A stretch of 64,000 bases of DNA, taken from positions 1-64,000 of the forward strand of contig NZ_AMZN01000026.1 in assembly GCF_000331535.1 (NCBI RefSeq), given 5' to 3'. This DNA is from Fulvivirga imtechensis AK7. GTDB taxonomy: Bacteria > Bacteroidota > Bacteroidia > Cytophagales > Cyclobacteriaceae. The notes beneath the pieces were generated by a model. That model worked only from the letters and a program-made list of their open reading frames with translations. It made no database searches and was not told the DNA's origin. The position numbers were made by a program, and so were the translations under genes. Of the stretch, positions 25,087-34,562 are shown in pieces (within the stretch, counting starts at the first letter, position 1; each line of letters begins with the position of its first letter).

Positions 25087-26391
25087 ATGGAAATCATCTG
25101 GCTTGTTAGTGGAATTATTATTGGGGGCTTGGCCGCCTGGTTTATTGCAAAGTTTAAATATGCCAGCGAATCGCAGCACTCGGGTGCGGCATTGGAGGTA
25201 GAAAAAGAAAGAGTAGCCACCCTGCAACGTGATGCCGAGGCATTGAAAAAGGAACTTTCCAGCGAACGAGAAAAAGTTATTTCTCTCAACAACAGCCTGT
25301 CTTCAACAGAAGCTGACTATCGGAATTTGCAAGAAAAGCTGCGAGACCAAAAGCTGGAGCTCGAGAAACTGCAGGAAAAATTTTCCATCGAATTTAAGAA
25401 TCTCGCTAACGATATCTTCGAAGAGAAAAGCAAAAAATTTACCGATCAAAATAAGGTCAACCTGGGTGAGCTACTGAACCCCTTAAAGGAAAGAATACTT
25501 GAGTTTGAGAAAAAAGTAGAGCTGAATAGTAAGGAGAGCCTTGAGCAAAGTACTGCCCTTCGAGAACAATTGAAAGGACTGAGAGAGTTGAATCAGCAAA
25601 TGACCAGGGAGGCTGAGAACTTAACAAAGGCCCTAAAAGGTGACACAAAAACCCAGGGAAGCTGGGGTGAATTCATCCTGGAAAGCATCCTGGAAAAATC
25701 AGGATTAGAAAAGGGAAGAGAGTATTTTGTACAGGAATCCTTTACTAATGAAGAGGGCAGAAGGTTGCAACCGGATGTCATCGTCAGCTTGCCCGAAAAT
25801 AAAAATATCGTTATCGACTCAAAAGTAACATTGGTGGCCTATGAGCGATATGCTAATGCTCAGCATGACGAAAAAACGGTAAACCTAAAAGCACATATTA
25901 TGGCTATGCGTAGCCACATCAAGGGGCTGAGCGAAAAAAACTATCACAGCATACATGGGGTTGAAGGACTTGACTTTGTGCTTATGTTCATTCCCATAGA
26001 GCCAGCCTTCAGCCTGGCTGTTCAGGCCGATGTGGACCTTTTCAATGATGCCTATGAAAGAAACATCGTTATTGTCAGCCCATCTACACTTATTGCTACT
26101 TTAAGAACCATATCAAACATCTGGAAAAATGAATACCAGAGTCGCAATGCCCTGGAAATTGCCCGGCAAGGTGGTGATCTTTACGACAAATTTGTAGCTT
26201 TCACAGAAGACCTCGTTAAAGTTGGTAACAGCCTGGATTCAACACAGCGGGTATACAAAGAGGCCATGAAAAAGCTGTATGACGGTAGAGGCAACCTGAT
26301 CAACAGAGCCAAAAAGATCAAGGAGCTGGGAGCGAAGGCGAGTAAGTCATTGGATCAAAAGCTCATAGATCGTGCGTCTGATGAAGATTAA
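25087..26391 (+). CDS. rmuC: DNA recombination protein RmuC
   Basis: A 434-aa RmuC-family protein, proposed to limit inversions at short inverted repeats; related to PD-(D/E)XK nucleases. A single N-terminal membrane helix (IIWLVSGIIIGGLAAWFIAK) is followed by a coiled coil (about residues 35-110) and the conserved core QGSWGEFILESILEKSGL, LQPDVIVSLPENKNIVIDSK with the D...DSK nuclease signature, and EPAFSLAVQAD. Upstream 159 bp hold no gene. Confidence 0.94.
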   Translation: MEIIWLVSGIIIGGLAAWFIAKFKYASESQHSGAALEVEKERVATLQRDAEALKKELSSEREKVISLNNSLSSTEADYRNLQEKLRDQKLELEKLQEKFSIEFKNLANDIFEEKSKKFTDQNKVNLGELLNPLKERILEFEKKVELNSKESLEQSTALREQLKGLRELNQQMTREAENLTKALKGDTKTQGSWGEFILESILEKSGLEKGREYFVQESFTNEEGRRLQPDVIVSLPENKNIVIDSKVTLVAYERYANAQHDEKTVNLKAHIMAMRSHIKGLSEKNYHSIHGVEGLDFVLMFIPIEPAFSLAVQADVDLFNDAYERNIVIVSPSTLIATLRTISNIWKNEYQSRNALEIARQGGDLYDKFVAFTEDLVKVGNSLDSTQRVYKEAMKKLYDGRGNLINRAKKIKELGAKASKSLDQKLIDRASDED

Positions 26392-26455
26392 ATCGGATAA
26401 ACTCCATATAGTTTTTTAACATATATTTATTTTTGCCGCAAAATAAATTGAGGTA

Positions 26456-27277
26456 ATGAAGGCAGATTCAAAAAAATACCTGCACGGCTATACAGAAACC
26501 GAGCAAAACCGACTGTATAAGCAAGCGCGGTTTATTGAAAATAAAATATATTCAACGGTAGACTTCTCTGGTAATAAACACGTGCTGGAAGTAGGAAGTG
26601 GTGTGGGAGCACAGACTGAAATACTACTCAGAAGATTCCCGGAACTACACCTCACCTGCCTTGAATATGAAAAAGAACAGATCAAAAGGGCAAAAAACTT
26701 TTTAAGTGTGCTTCCCTACACATCAGGCAGGTACAACATCTTGCAAGGCAATGCCATGGATATGGACTTCGACTCCAATTCAAATTTTGATGGCGCCTTT
26801 ATCTGTTGGGTATTGGAGCATATTCCTGAGCCTGCCAGAGTGCTGTCAGAAATTCGGAGAGTGCTTACGCCGGGTAGCCCGGTGGTCATCACGGAGGTGC
26901 TGAACTCAACATTTTTCGTTGAGCCTTATTCTCCTAATGTATTGAATTATTGGTTGAAGTTCAATGATCTGCAATACGATATGGGTGGTGACCCTTTTGT
27001 AGGCGCCAAGTTAGGCAACATGCTACAATCCCAGGGCTACAGAAGCATAGAAACGGAGACGAAGACTTTTCACCTCGACAATAGAAATCCAGCCAAGCGG
27101 GCCGACATGATCCGCTTCTGGACGGAGTTGCTGTTGAGCGCCCTCCCTCAACTGATAGAAGCTAAATATGTAGATGAGGACTTGGGTGAAAAGGTAAAGC
27201 AAGAAATGCATTTGGTAAGTAAGGATCCTAATGCGGTATTTTTCTATTCCTTCATACAGGCCAAGGCCATTACCTAA
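26456..27277 (+). CDS. Class I SAM-dependent methyltransferase
   Basis: A 273-aa Methyltransf_11/25-type enzyme. SAM-binding motif I is VLEVGSGVGAQTE (43-55), motif II acidic residue in LTCLEYEKEQ, and motif IV/V in GAFICWVLEHIPEPARVLSE and RRVLTPGSPVVITE. The N-terminal region with KKYLHGYTETEQNRLYKQ is typical of a Bacteroidota group often described as methyltransferase domain proteins acting on small molecules; the substrate is unknown. A GroES-like gene follows 11 bp later. Confidence 0.88.
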   Translation: MKADSKKYLHGYTETEQNRLYKQARFIENKIYSTVDFSGNKHVLEVGSGVGAQTEILLRRFPELHLTCLEYEKEQIKRAKNFLSVLPYTSGRYNILQGNAMDMDFDSNSNFDGAFICWVLEHIPEPARVLSEIRRVLTPGSPVVITEVLNSTFFVEPYSPNVLNYWLKFNDLQYDMGGDPFVGAKLGNMLQSQGYRSIETETKTFHLDNRNPAKRADMIRFWTELLLSALPQLIEAKYVDEDLGEKVKQEMHLVSKDPNAVFFYSFIQAKAIT

Positions 27278-27288
27278 ACAAGAAGCTC

Positions 27289-27666
27289 ATGCAACAGTTA
27301 ACATCGAATAACAAGTGGAAGAAGCTCATTGTGGTGGGCGATCGCGTGTTGATAAAACCTAAAAAACAATCTGAGAAAACGAATAGTGGCCTTTTTCTAC
27401 CTCCGGGAGTACAGGAGAAAGAGAAGATCCAAAGTGGCTACATCATCAAGGCCGGCCCCGGCTACCCTATCCCTCTCCCATCGGACGAAGACGATTTGTG
27501 GAAAGGGAAAGACAGCCAGGTAAAATACGTACCGTTGCAGGCGCAGGAGGGTGATCTGGCTATATTTCTGCAAAAGGGTGCGGTGGAAGTGATGTATGAA
27601 AACGAAAAGTACTTCATTGTGCCGCAGTCATCCATATTGATGCTCGAAAGAGAGGAAAACCTATAG
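27289..27666 (+). CDS. Divergent GroES-like co-chaperone family protein
   Basis: A 125-aa protein with the Cpn10 core: VVGDRVLIKPKKQSEKTNSG at the start, SGYIIKAGPG, and a terminal VPQSSILMLERE. It is longer than GroES (about 95 aa) because of an insert around residues 60-85 (PIPLPSDEDDLWKGKDSQVK). No groEL is adjacent, and Bacteroidota normally carry groES with groEL elsewhere, so this is probably an accessory paralogue. It follows the methyltransferase gene by 11 bp. Confidence 0.8.
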   Translation: MQQLTSNNKWKKLIVVGDRVLIKPKKQSEKTNSGLFLPPGVQEKEKIQSGYIIKAGPGYPIPLPSDEDDLWKGKDSQVKYVPLQAQEGDLAIFLQKGAVEVMYENEKYFIVPQSSILMLEREENL

Positions 27667-27739
27667 AAATAAAAACCGTCAGATCAAACAAGATACTAAC
27701 CAAAGGTGTTGGTAATATCCAACAGTAAAATAAACGTCT

Positions 27740-27955
27740 ATGCAAGGATTGTCGATCAATGCCATGCGAGTAGGGCTTCAATATCGCCTCGTTAATTTTG
27801 ACGAGGTATATGAATTTGAAACGTTAAAAAAACTGCAAGAAGATAACTTCTTGCTTAAAGATCTACATACGCTGGAAAAGTACGAGCTCCATGACCTGGT
27901 GAAATATGGCCGAGGGAAAGATTTTGAGATCAGGGAATTAAATCCTAACGTGTAG
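27740..27955 (+). CDS. Conserved hypothetical protein, 71 aa
   Basis: A short acidic/basic protein: MQGLSINAMRVGLQYRLVNF, then FLLKDLHTLEKYELHDLVKY and a terminal GKDFEIREL. I recall close relatives of this arrangement in other Cytophagales, but no function. Predicted cytoplasmic. Its last 11 bp overlap the 3' end of hemB, which converges from the other strand. Confidence 0.68.
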   Translation: MQGLSINAMRVGLQYRLVNFDEVYEFETLKKLQEDNFLLKDLHTLEKYELHDLVKYGRGKDFEIRELNPNV

Positions 27956-28919
27956 CCTCCGCAAAATCTCTCGCAAAATAGGTGAGAATAATATCTGCTC
28001 CAGCTCTTTTAATACTCAACAACATCTCTTTCATGATCGCTGTTTTGTCCAGCCATCCTTTTTCTGCCGCGGCCGCCACCATAGCATATTCACCGCTTAC
28101 ATTGTAAGCCGCAATAGGTAGATCATAATTGTCTTTAAGTAACTTAATCACGTCCAGGTAAGCCAGTGCGGGTTTTACCATCAGAAAATCCGCTCCTTCA
28201 CTCACATCCAAATCCGCTTCGATAAGGGCCTCCCTCTGATTGGCAGGGTTCATCTGATAGGTCTTTTTGTCTCCGCTTTTAGGAGCTGAGTCCAGCGCAT
28301 CGCGGAATGGGCCGTAGTAAGCGCTGGCGTATTTGGCCGTATACGACATGATAGAGACCTCTGTAAATCCATTTTCATCCAGCACATCTCTAATATATCC
28401 GACACGACCGTCCATCATATCAGACGGGCCAATGATATCAATACCGGCTTCCGCCTGAGTCAGGGCCATTTTGCCCAACACTTCCAGCGTTTCATCATTC
28501 AGTATCTTACCGTTTTCATCTACCATACCATCATGGCCATCTGTGCTATAAGGATCCATAGCCACATCAGTCATAATGCATGCTTCAGGAAACCTCTTCT
28601 TGACCTCTTTTAAAGCCTTGATATAGAAGAAATTTGAATCATGGCTCTTCGTAGCCATCTTATCTTTGTGTCTTTCATCCACAACAGGAAAAATGTCAAA
28701 GCCACGGATGCCCAGGTTCAGGCATTTCTCTACCTCGGTAAGCATGTGATCAAGGCCTAATCTGTAAATTCCCGGCATGGAATTCACCTCCACTTTTCCC
28801 TTAGGGTCTTCCAATAAAAACAAGGGGAAGATCAGATCATCAGTGGTCACTTTAGTTTCCTCAACAAGCGCTCTGATAGCAGCAGATTTTCTATTTCTTC
28901 GTGGTCTTATCATTGCCAA
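27945..28919 (-). CDS. hemB: Porphobilinogen synthase (delta-aminolevulinic acid dehydratase)
   Basis: Condenses two 5-aminolevulinates to porphobilinogen in heme synthesis. The 324-aa sequence has the two active-site lysines in context: Lys196 (SYTAKYASAYYGPFRDA) and Schiff-base Lys249 (MVKPALAYLD). The DVAMDPYSTDGHDG segment replaces the Cys-rich zinc site of animal and E. coli enzymes, so this is probably the Mg2+-dependent type. It converges with the 71-aa gene. Confidence 0.96.
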   Translation of the reverse strand: MAMIRPRRNRKSAAIRALVEETKVTTDDLIFPLFLLEDPKGKVEVNSMPGIYRLGLDHMLTEVEKCLNLGIRGFDIFPVVDERHKDKMATKSHDSNFFYIKALKEVKKRFPEACIMTDVAMDPYSTDGHDGMVDENGKILNDETLEVLGKMALTQAEAGIDIIGPSDMMDGRVGYIRDVLDENGFTEVSIMSYTAKYASAYYGPFRDALDSAPKSGDKKTYQMNPANQREALIEADLDVSEGADFLMVKPALAYLDVIKLLKDNYDLPIAAYNVSGEYAMVAAAAEKGWLDKTAIMKEMLLSIKRAGADIILTYFARDFAEATR

Positions 28920-29031
28920 TATATTCTAGAATTAACGGAGCAAAGATACACGTTAGAAACTACTTGACCTAAGACCAAATTTACGTTGCAGAACCTGTTA
29001 CCTGCGACAAGTTACAAGATACCAGCCATTG

Positions 29032-29586
29032 CTATATCTGACTGGGTAAAAGCTGTAATGGTATATTCTCAGGCCTATACCCTTTTGGGAAATTGGCAAT
29101 GCAAAAATTGAGGCCGCAAACAGCAACAAATAAGGATAGTAAAGCAGGTACAGCAAGTAAATATTGGTTAATGTTCAGGTATAGATATGACAAGGTGAAG
29201 CCCCCCAGAATGGCTATGATCGCCACTACCCTCAATGCATATTGCAATGGCTGAACACCGAACTTATATTGGGCTCTGCCTTGCTTTTGCAAGTGATGGT
29301 GAAGCACTCTGACAAAAGAATTGTAATGATTGGATTGCTCTACAAGGTCTCCCGCTTCATCATAGTTTTTGCTTGAGATAAAAACAGGCTTTTTATCATT
29401 AATATTCAGCGTACAGGAGTATGCACGTGGCGTACATATGCCTCCGGGCCTTTGAAGCCAGACACCATTAATATCGCAATAAGGAATTACGTATTTTGCA
29501 CCATCTACATATAAATCCAACCCCGTCTGATTTAAAAAAACTTTTTTAACCTTTTCATTAGGCGAATTTCTGAATGAGTACTCCAT
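29032..29586 (-). CDS. Hypothetical membrane protein
   Basis: A 184-aa protein with a soluble N-terminal part of about 110 residues (beta-rich: KVFLNQTGLDLYVDGAKYVI, then CTLNINDKKPVFISSKNY) and two adjacent transmembrane helices at about 116-136 and 141-164. A PH-like domain ahead of a membrane anchor is possible, but I recognise no family. No operon partner: 112 bp to hemB, 185 bp to rocD. Confidence 0.6.
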   Translation of the reverse strand: MEYSFRNSPNEKVKKVFLNQTGLDLYVDGAKYVIPYCDINGVWLQRPGGICTPRAYSCTLNINDKKPVFISSKNYDEAGDLVEQSNHYNSFVRVLHHHLQKQGRAQYKFGVQPLQYALRVVAIIAILGGFTLSYLYLNINQYLLAVPALLSLFVAVCGLNFCIANFPKGYRPENIPLQLLPSQI

Positions 29587-29712
29587 AGACCTTAGTCAAT
29601 TACAAAATGATGTAAGAAATGCCGCGCAATATACAACAAATTTAATATACGGGTCAAATAAAAATGACGATGTTAGGTATTATGGACAAAATATGCATAC
29701 AATCGGGCAATA

Positions 29713-29740
29713 AAAAGGAGTGATTTAAAAATCACTCCTT
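29713..29740 (-). terminator. Rho-independent terminator downstream of rocD
   Basis: Perfect 12-bp arms at 29715-29726 and 29729-29740 (AAGGAGTGATTT) with a 2-nt loop; read on the minus strand the hairpin runs into a T tract. It lies just beyond the rocD stop codon. Confidence 0.75.
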
Positions 29741-29771
29741 GTAAGATTTATTAGTCGTACGATGATAGCAG

Positions 29772-31019
29772 CTATTTCTTAAACTCGCTGATCGTCTTTT
29801 CAATAATATCGCAACATTCGTGTAACTGCTCCTCTGTCATTACCAGCGGTGGAGCAAATCTGATAATATTCCCATGAGTAGGCTTGGCTAACAGGCCATT
29901 TTCTTTCAGTGCAACGCAAAGGTCCCAGGCTGTAGAGCTTTCGGGAGAATCATTTACCACAATCGCGTTCAGCAATCCTTTGCCACGAACCAGCTTCACG
30001 AGCGATGACCCCTGAATAAAAGTATTCATACGTTCTCGGAATATCTTCCCCAGACGCTCAGCATTCTCAGCCAGCTTCTCTTCTTTTACTACATCCAAAG
30101 CGGCAATGGCAACCTTGCATCCGAGCGGATTGCCACCGAAAGTGCTTCCATGCTGCCCTGGCTTAATGACATCCATGATCTCATTGTCTGCAAGTACGGC
30201 TGAAACCGGATATACACCACCGGAAATAGCCTTACCTAATATCAGCATATCCGGCCTGATGTTTTCATGATCGCAAGCCAACAGTTTTCCTGTTCTGGCT
30301 ATCCCTGTCTGGATCTCGTCAGCAATAAACATTGCCTCGTACTGCCGGCAAAGCGCAGCGGCTTTGGACAGGTAGCCTTCATCCGGCACATAAACACCTG
30401 CCTCTCCCTGGATAGGTTCTACCAAAAAACCTGCTATGTTTTCCTGTTGCAAAGCATTTTCCAGAGCATTAAGATCGTTATAAGGGATCTTAATGAAGCC
30501 TGGCGTGTAAGGGCCAAAGTTCTTTCTCGCATTTTCATCATTAGAAAAAGAAATGATCGTGGTTGTCCTGCCATGAAAATTATTTTCACAGACGATGATC
30601 CTGGCTTCATCTTCAGGAATGCCCTTCTTTTCATAGGCATATTTCCTGCATATTTTAATAGCTGTTTCCACCCCCTCAGCTCCTGTATTCATTGGCAGTA
30701 CCTTGTCGAAACCGAAATATTCAGTAATATATTTCTCATAGGTGCCCAGTACATCATTATAAAATGCCCTGGAAGTAAGTGTTAGCGTTTCAGCCTGCTC
30801 TTTTAGCGTGTTGATGATCTTAGGGTGGCAATGCCCCTGATTTACAGCGCTGTAAGCGGAAAGGAAATCATAGTACTTTTTTCCCTCCACATCCCATACA
30901 AATACACCTTCTCCTTTGGCTAAAACTACCGGCAACGGATGATAATTGTGTGCTCCATGTTTGTCTTCAAGCTGAATAGTTTCCTGAGAAGTCAATTTTG
31001 TGTTCGTGAGTGTTACCAT
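29772..31019 (-). CDS. rocD: Ornithine--oxo-acid transaminase
   Basis: Converts ornithine and 2-oxoglutarate to glutamate semialdehyde and glutamate, linking arginine and proline metabolism. The 415-aa class III aminotransferase has PLP Lys263 in [28 protein letters not shown], the [17 protein letters not shown] segment and [35 protein letters not shown] at the start is characteristic of ornithine aminotransferase. It stands alone, with a terminator downstream. Confidence 0.95.
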   Translation of the reverse strand: MVTLTNTKLTSQETIQLEDKHGAHNYHPLPVVLAKGEGVFVWDVEGKKYYDFLSAYSAVNQGHCHPKIINTLKEQAETLTLTSRAFYNDVLGTYEKYITEYFGFDKVLPMNTGAEGVETAIKICRKYAYEKKGIPEDEARIIVCENNFHGRTTTIISFSNDENARKNFGPYTPGFIKIPYNDLNALENALQQENIAGFLVEPIQGEAGVYVPDEGYLSKAAALCRQYEAMFIADEIQTGIARTGKLLACDHENIRPDMLILGKAISGGVYPVSAVLADNEIMDVIKPGQHGSTFGGNPLGCKVAIAALDVVKEEKLAENAERLGKIFRERMNTFIQGSSLVKLVRGKGLLNAIVVNDSPESSTAWDLCVALKENGLLAKPTHGNIIRFAPPLVMTEEQLHECCDIIEKTISEFKK

Positions 31020-31195
31020 AACAGTAGGAATTTAATGATTAAAAATGCACTACTCATCACGGAGAGTAGTCATCCTTTCCTCATTTATGGAGAGAAATCA
31101 TCCTGAAATTACAAAAGTAGTAAAATGTGCTTATATTTGGGAGCTTTTTAGCCTGTTGAACAGGTTTTATTCTCTCGATTGCTCTTTCTTCGGAA

Positions 31196-31242
31196 AATAT
31201 TCAATAGCGTTTTGAATATTAACAATCTTTTTCCGATATTTG
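31196..31242 (+). promoter_or_regulatory. Candidate rpmB promoter with overlapping palindrome
   Basis: A perfect 9-bp inverted repeat (AATATTCAA at 31196-31204, TTGAATATT at 31212-31220, 7-nt spacer) overlaps TTTG at 31211-31214. GATATTTG at 31235-31242 would be the -7 box (one mismatch from TAnnTTTG) after a 20-nt spacer. The palindrome could be an operator, but this is prediction only. Confidence 0.4.
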
Positions 31243-31286
31243 CAGACCCAATTTAAAAAGGTACAAATTTTAATTTTCTATAAAAG

Positions 31287-31526
31287 ATGTCAAGAGTTTG
31301 CCAGATCACCGGAAAGAGGCCTCAGGTAGGTAATAATGTTTCGCATGCAAACAACAAAACGAAGAGAAGGTTCAATCCTAATCTTCAGAAGAAGAGATTC
31401 TATATCCCTGAGGAGGATAAGTGGATAACTTTGAAAGTATCTACTTCTGCTTTAAGAACCATTAACAAAAATGGTATCACTGCCGTTTTGAAAAAAGCCA
31501 GGGCAAACGGTAACACTTTAGTTTAA
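31287..31526 (+). CDS. rpmB: 50S ribosomal protein bL28
   Basis: Large-subunit ribosomal protein. The 79-aa sequence starts [20 protein letters not shown] and has [17 protein letters not shown], the bL28 signature. It is followed by bL33 28 bp downstream and then DUF4295, the standard Bacteroidota order rpmB-rpmG-DUF4295-ftsY. Confidence 0.97.
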   Translation: MSRVCQITGKRPQVGNNVSHANNKTKRRFNPNLQKKRFYIPEEDKWITLKVSTSALRTINKNGITAVLKKARANGNTLV

Positions 31527-31554
31527 GCATTAAGGGCATTTAATAATATTTATC

Positions 31555-31737
31555 ATGGCTAAGAAAGGTAATAGAGTACAGGTAATCATGGAGTGCACGG
31601 AGCATAAGAATAGCGGCCAGCCTGGCACTTCAAGATACATCACTACAAAGAATAGGAAAAACACTACCGAGAGATTGGAGTTGAAGAAGTACAATCCTAT
31701 TCTGAAGAAATATACTGTTCACAAAGAAATTAAATAA
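31555..31737 (+). CDS. rpmG: 50S ribosomal protein bL33
   Basis: A 60-aa ribosomal protein: [20 protein letters not shown], then [20 protein letters not shown]. It has a single Cys (14) and no CxxC pairs, so it is the zinc-independent form. It ends 2 bp before the next start. Confidence 0.97.
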   Translation: MAKKGNRVQVIMECTEHKNSGQPGTSRYITTKNRKNTTERLELKKYNPILKKYTVHKEIK

Positions 31738-31739
31738 TT

Positions 31740-31898
31740 ATGGCTAAGAAGGTAGTTGCAACCCTCCAGAAAAAAGAAGGTAAAAACTTCGCAAAAGTGA
31801 TCAGAGCCGTAAAGTCAGAAAAGACTGGCGCATACACTTTCAAAGAAGAAATGGTTCCTGTTGATCAGGTAAAGGATGTATTGGCTAAGAAGAGCTAA
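31740..31898 (+). CDS. DUF4295 family protein
   Basis: A 52-aa, Lys-rich protein, ATG 31740 to TAA 31898, too short for many gene finders: MAKKVVATLQKKEGKNFAKV, then TGAYTFKEEMVPVDQVKDVL. DUF4295 is found in Bacteroidota directly after bL33 and is suspected to be ribosome-associated. It begins 2 bp after rpmG, so the three genes are one operon, closed by a strong terminator. Confidence 0.92.
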   Translation: MAKKVVATLQKKEGKNFAKVIRAVKSEKTGAYTFKEEMVPVDQVKDVLAKKS

Positions 31899-31933
31899 TA
31901 ATTCTTACATAAATATTTTCGCACAATTCATGT

Positions 31934-31974
31934 AAAAGTCCTTCCTGATAACAATCAGGAAGGACTTTTTTGTT
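31934..31974 (+). terminator. Rho-independent terminator of the rpmB operon
   Basis: Perfect 16-bp arms at 31934-31949 and 31954-31969 (AAAAGTCCTTCCTGAT) with a 4-nt loop and a T run. It separates the ribosomal-protein genes from ftsY. Confidence 0.9.
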
Positions 31975-32027
31975 ATCTTCAAATGGAGACCGCAATGGTC
32001 TCCATTTAATAAAACAACTTAATACCT

Positions 32028-32990
32028 ATGGCAATTTTTGGTGGTTTATTTTCAAAGGAAAAGAAAAAATCTCTTGATGAGGGACTGGAAAAAACTAAAG
32101 AAAGCTTTTTTACCAAACTTGGAAAGGCTGTTGCCGGGAAATCAAAAGTTGACGAAGAAGTACTGGATGAGTTGGAAGAGGTGCTCATTACTTCGGATGT
32201 AGGAGTAAACACCACCATCAAAATTATTGAGCGGATAGAGGAGCGTGTGGCTCGCGATAAATACCTTGGTGTAGAAGAGCTGGACAGGATATTAAGAGAA
32301 GAGATAGCAGGACTACTTGCAGAAAATAATACGACTGACCTCAGCGATTTTTCCATACCCCAAAACATCAAGCCCTACGTGATCATGGTAGTAGGTGTAA
32401 ATGGTGTAGGCAAAACTACCACCATTGGTAAACTGGCTGCCCAATACAAAAAGAAAGGTCTGAATGTACTATTGGGAGCAGCCGACACTTTCAGAGCGGC
32501 AGCCGTAGACCAGATAAAACTATGGGGTGAACGTGTAGGCGTGCCGGTAATTGCCAAAGGTATGAATACAGACCCTTCCGCTGTAGCATTTGATGCCGTT
32601 AAGCAGGGTGTTGACGAAGGCGCAGATGTAGTAATCATCGATACGGCAGGAAGGCTTCACACCAAAGTAAACCTGATGAATGAGCTGAGCAAGATCAAAA
32701 GAGTAATGCAAAAGTTCATTCCAGAGGCTCCGCATGAAGTACTGCTGGTACTGGATGGCAGCACCGGGCAAAATGCAGCTATACAGGCGCGCGAATTTAC
32801 AAAAGCAACTGATGTATCTGCCCTGGCTATCACAAAACTCGATGGCACTGCCAAGGGTGGCGTGGTAATAGGAATATCCGATGAATTTAAGATCCCTGTG
32901 AAATATATCGGTGTGGGTGAAAAAGTAGATGACTTGCAGGTATTTAATAAGATGGAATTTGTAGACTCTCTATTCAAGAAGTCACTGTAA
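32028..32990 (+). CDS. ftsY: Signal recognition particle receptor FtsY
   Basis: SRP-receptor GTPase that docks ribosome-SRP complexes at the inner membrane. The 320-aa NG domain has P-loop GVNGVGKTTT with Lys129, GAADTFRAAAVDQI, IIDTAGRLH with Asp205, and the TKLDGTAKGG motif. The acidic N-terminal A domain of E. coli FtsY is absent, as usual in Bacteroidota; only a short KEKKKSLDEGLEKTKE helix precedes the N domain. Confidence 0.97.
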   Translation: MAIFGGLFSKEKKKSLDEGLEKTKESFFTKLGKAVAGKSKVDEEVLDELEEVLITSDVGVNTTIKIIERIEERVARDKYLGVEELDRILREEIAGLLAENNTTDLSDFSIPQNIKPYVIMVVGVNGVGKTTTIGKLAAQYKKKGLNVLLGAADTFRAAAVDQIKLWGERVGVPVIAKGMNTDPSAVAFDAVKQGVDEGADVVIIDTAGRLHTKVNLMNELSKIKRVMQKFIPEAPHEVLLVLDGSTGQNAAIQAREFTKATDVSALAITKLDGTAKGGVVIGISDEFKIPVKYIGVGEKVDDLQVFNKMEFVDSLFKKSL

Positions 32991-33058
32991 TGGATTTTTG
33001 AGCAGTTCTTGCTTGAAACAAAATATTAATATATCACTCGCATGATCGCTATAGCACT

Positions 33059-33973
33059 ATGATCCTGCGCTCGCTTCCGGATCCTGAAAAAACAAAGCCG
33101 AGAAATGGTGTTCCCACCTATTCTGACCACCATCTTTTTGTTGAAAATATCAAGGACTCATTCACGTACCCCGAACATTTCACAGGCTTAGGCATTGTTA
33201 CAATGCTTAGCGGGACAGCGGGAATAAGCATCAATGGAAGTCTGGTGGAGCTCAATCCCGACTCGTTTTTAATCATAAACAGGGGTAGCCGTCTGGCTAT
33301 AAAAGACGGCAAAAAAGGGAGTACTCTGGCATTAATCTATTTTAATACCATTTTATCCGAATTGGTATCTGGTAATATCTTCAAACTGGAAAAAGAGAAA
33401 ATTGCCTTTGATAACCTTCATGATTTTTCACTCATCGAACACGTTCATTACAAAAATGCAACGCTAAGAGATTACCTGCCGCTACTCATTAATTTGGGAA
33501 GTAGTTGTGCTTCATTTTATGCATTGAAAGCCGACATGCTACTTCGAACAATATTAGACCATGTTGTCGCTGAAAACTATTCAGCTTTTCGATGTGCTTC
33601 TAATTTATCGGTAGCCAAGTCTTCAACCAGGATAACGCTTTATCAGCGACTGTCAATTGTAAAGGAGTGGTTGAAAGTAAATTTTTACGAGCCTGTAACG
33701 GCCGATCAGATGGCTGATGTAGCCATGCTGAACCGATATCATTTCCTACGATCTTTTAAGAAAGCCTTTGGCATTACTCCCCACCAACACCTGACAGATA
33801 TTCGGATAGCTGAAGCCAGGGAACTCTTACGAAAAAACGTGCTTTCAATATCGGAAATATGTTATCAGGTCGGTTTCAGCAGCCTCTCCTCTTTTAGTTT
33901 ACTTTTTAAAGAACGGTGTGGTGTTTCTCCTTCCGCATTTCGCCAGTTGCATAAAAATGTCAATTTTCAATAA
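33059..33973 (+). CDS. AraC-family transcriptional regulator
   Basis: A 304-aa regulator. The N-terminal half is a cupin-like sensing region (TMLSGTAGISINGSLVELNP, FLIINRGSRLAI). The C-terminal part (about residues 200-300) holds the two AraC helix-turn-helix motifs: VTADQMADVAMLNRYHFLRS and ISEICYQVGFSSLSSFSLLF, followed by KERCGVSPSAFRQ. The next gene, 53 bp on, is an SRPBCC protein, a pairing that suggests local regulation. Ligand and targets are unknown. Confidence 0.9.
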   Translation: MILRSLPDPEKTKPRNGVPTYSDHHLFVENIKDSFTYPEHFTGLGIVTMLSGTAGISINGSLVELNPDSFLIINRGSRLAIKDGKKGSTLALIYFNTILSELVSGNIFKLEKEKIAFDNLHDFSLIEHVHYKNATLRDYLPLLINLGSSCASFYALKADMLLRTILDHVVAENYSAFRCASNLSVAKSSTRITLYQRLSIVKEWLKVNFYEPVTADQMADVAMLNRYHFLRSFKKAFGITPHQHLTDIRIAEARELLRKNVLSISEICYQVGFSSLSSFSLLFKERCGVSPSAFRQLHKNVNFQ

Positions 33974-34026
33974 AAGCCTATTTTAGCTTTCATCTAGCTT
34001 TGAATAGCAACAAAATTAAAATTACT

Positions 34027-34527
34027 ATGGAAGAAAACGAATGGAGTAAATTTCGCCTGCGAGTGAACATTAATGCAGACATTACAGCAGCATACGAGGC
34101 CTGGAGTTCGCCACAAGCATTGGAATCATGGTTTCTGAGAAAGGCTATTTTTAAAGACGCTCAGGGAAACATCAAAGACAGCCAGGCTGCCATCGAAGAA
34201 GGAGACACTTATGAATGGTACTGGCACGGATACCCGGATAGCATAGTGGAAAAGGGCACCATTCTAAAAGCAAATGGCAAGGATGTTTTCAGCTTTACAT
34301 TTTCTCTGAAATGCCCCGTGACAATTTCTATATACCCCGAGGCAGGTGAAACTATTGTAGAGCTGATTGAAAGCAATTTGCCTACAGACCGTGAAAATGG
34401 ACTAAAGTACTTTGTAGGCGATTCCAGAGGCTGGATATTTTATATGGCCAATCTGAAATCCATACTTGAGGGTGGACTTGATCTGCGCAATAAGAAACCG
34501 GACCTGACTGATGTGATTACCTCATAG
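34027..34527 (+). CDS. SRPBCC (AHSA1/START-like) domain protein
   Basis: A small lipid- or ligand-binding helix-grip fold. Residues 1-166 from the ATG at 34027 begin MEENEWSKFRLRVNINADI and continue TAAYEAWSSPQALESWFLRK, the AHSA1-family signature, ending VGDSRGWIFYMANLKSILEG. An upstream in-frame TTG at 34000 would add nine residues; ATG is preferred because homologous sequence starts there. Follows the AraC gene on the same strand. Confidence 0.85.
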   Translation: MEENEWSKFRLRVNINADITAAYEAWSSPQALESWFLRKAIFKDAQGNIKDSQAAIEEGDTYEWYWHGYPDSIVEKGTILKANGKDVFSFTFSLKCPVTISIYPEAGETIVELIESNLPTDRENGLKYFVGDSRGWIFYMANLKSILEGGLDLRNKKPDLTDVITS

Positions 34528-34562
34528 CAGTAGCAAAGGTATGAACGTGGGGGCTGAAAAAG

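Noticed and set aside
28920-29031. Possible repeat GTAACTTGTCGCAGGTAACAGG between hemB and the next gene
   Set aside because: Short, degenerate, and without a second clear copy in the window.
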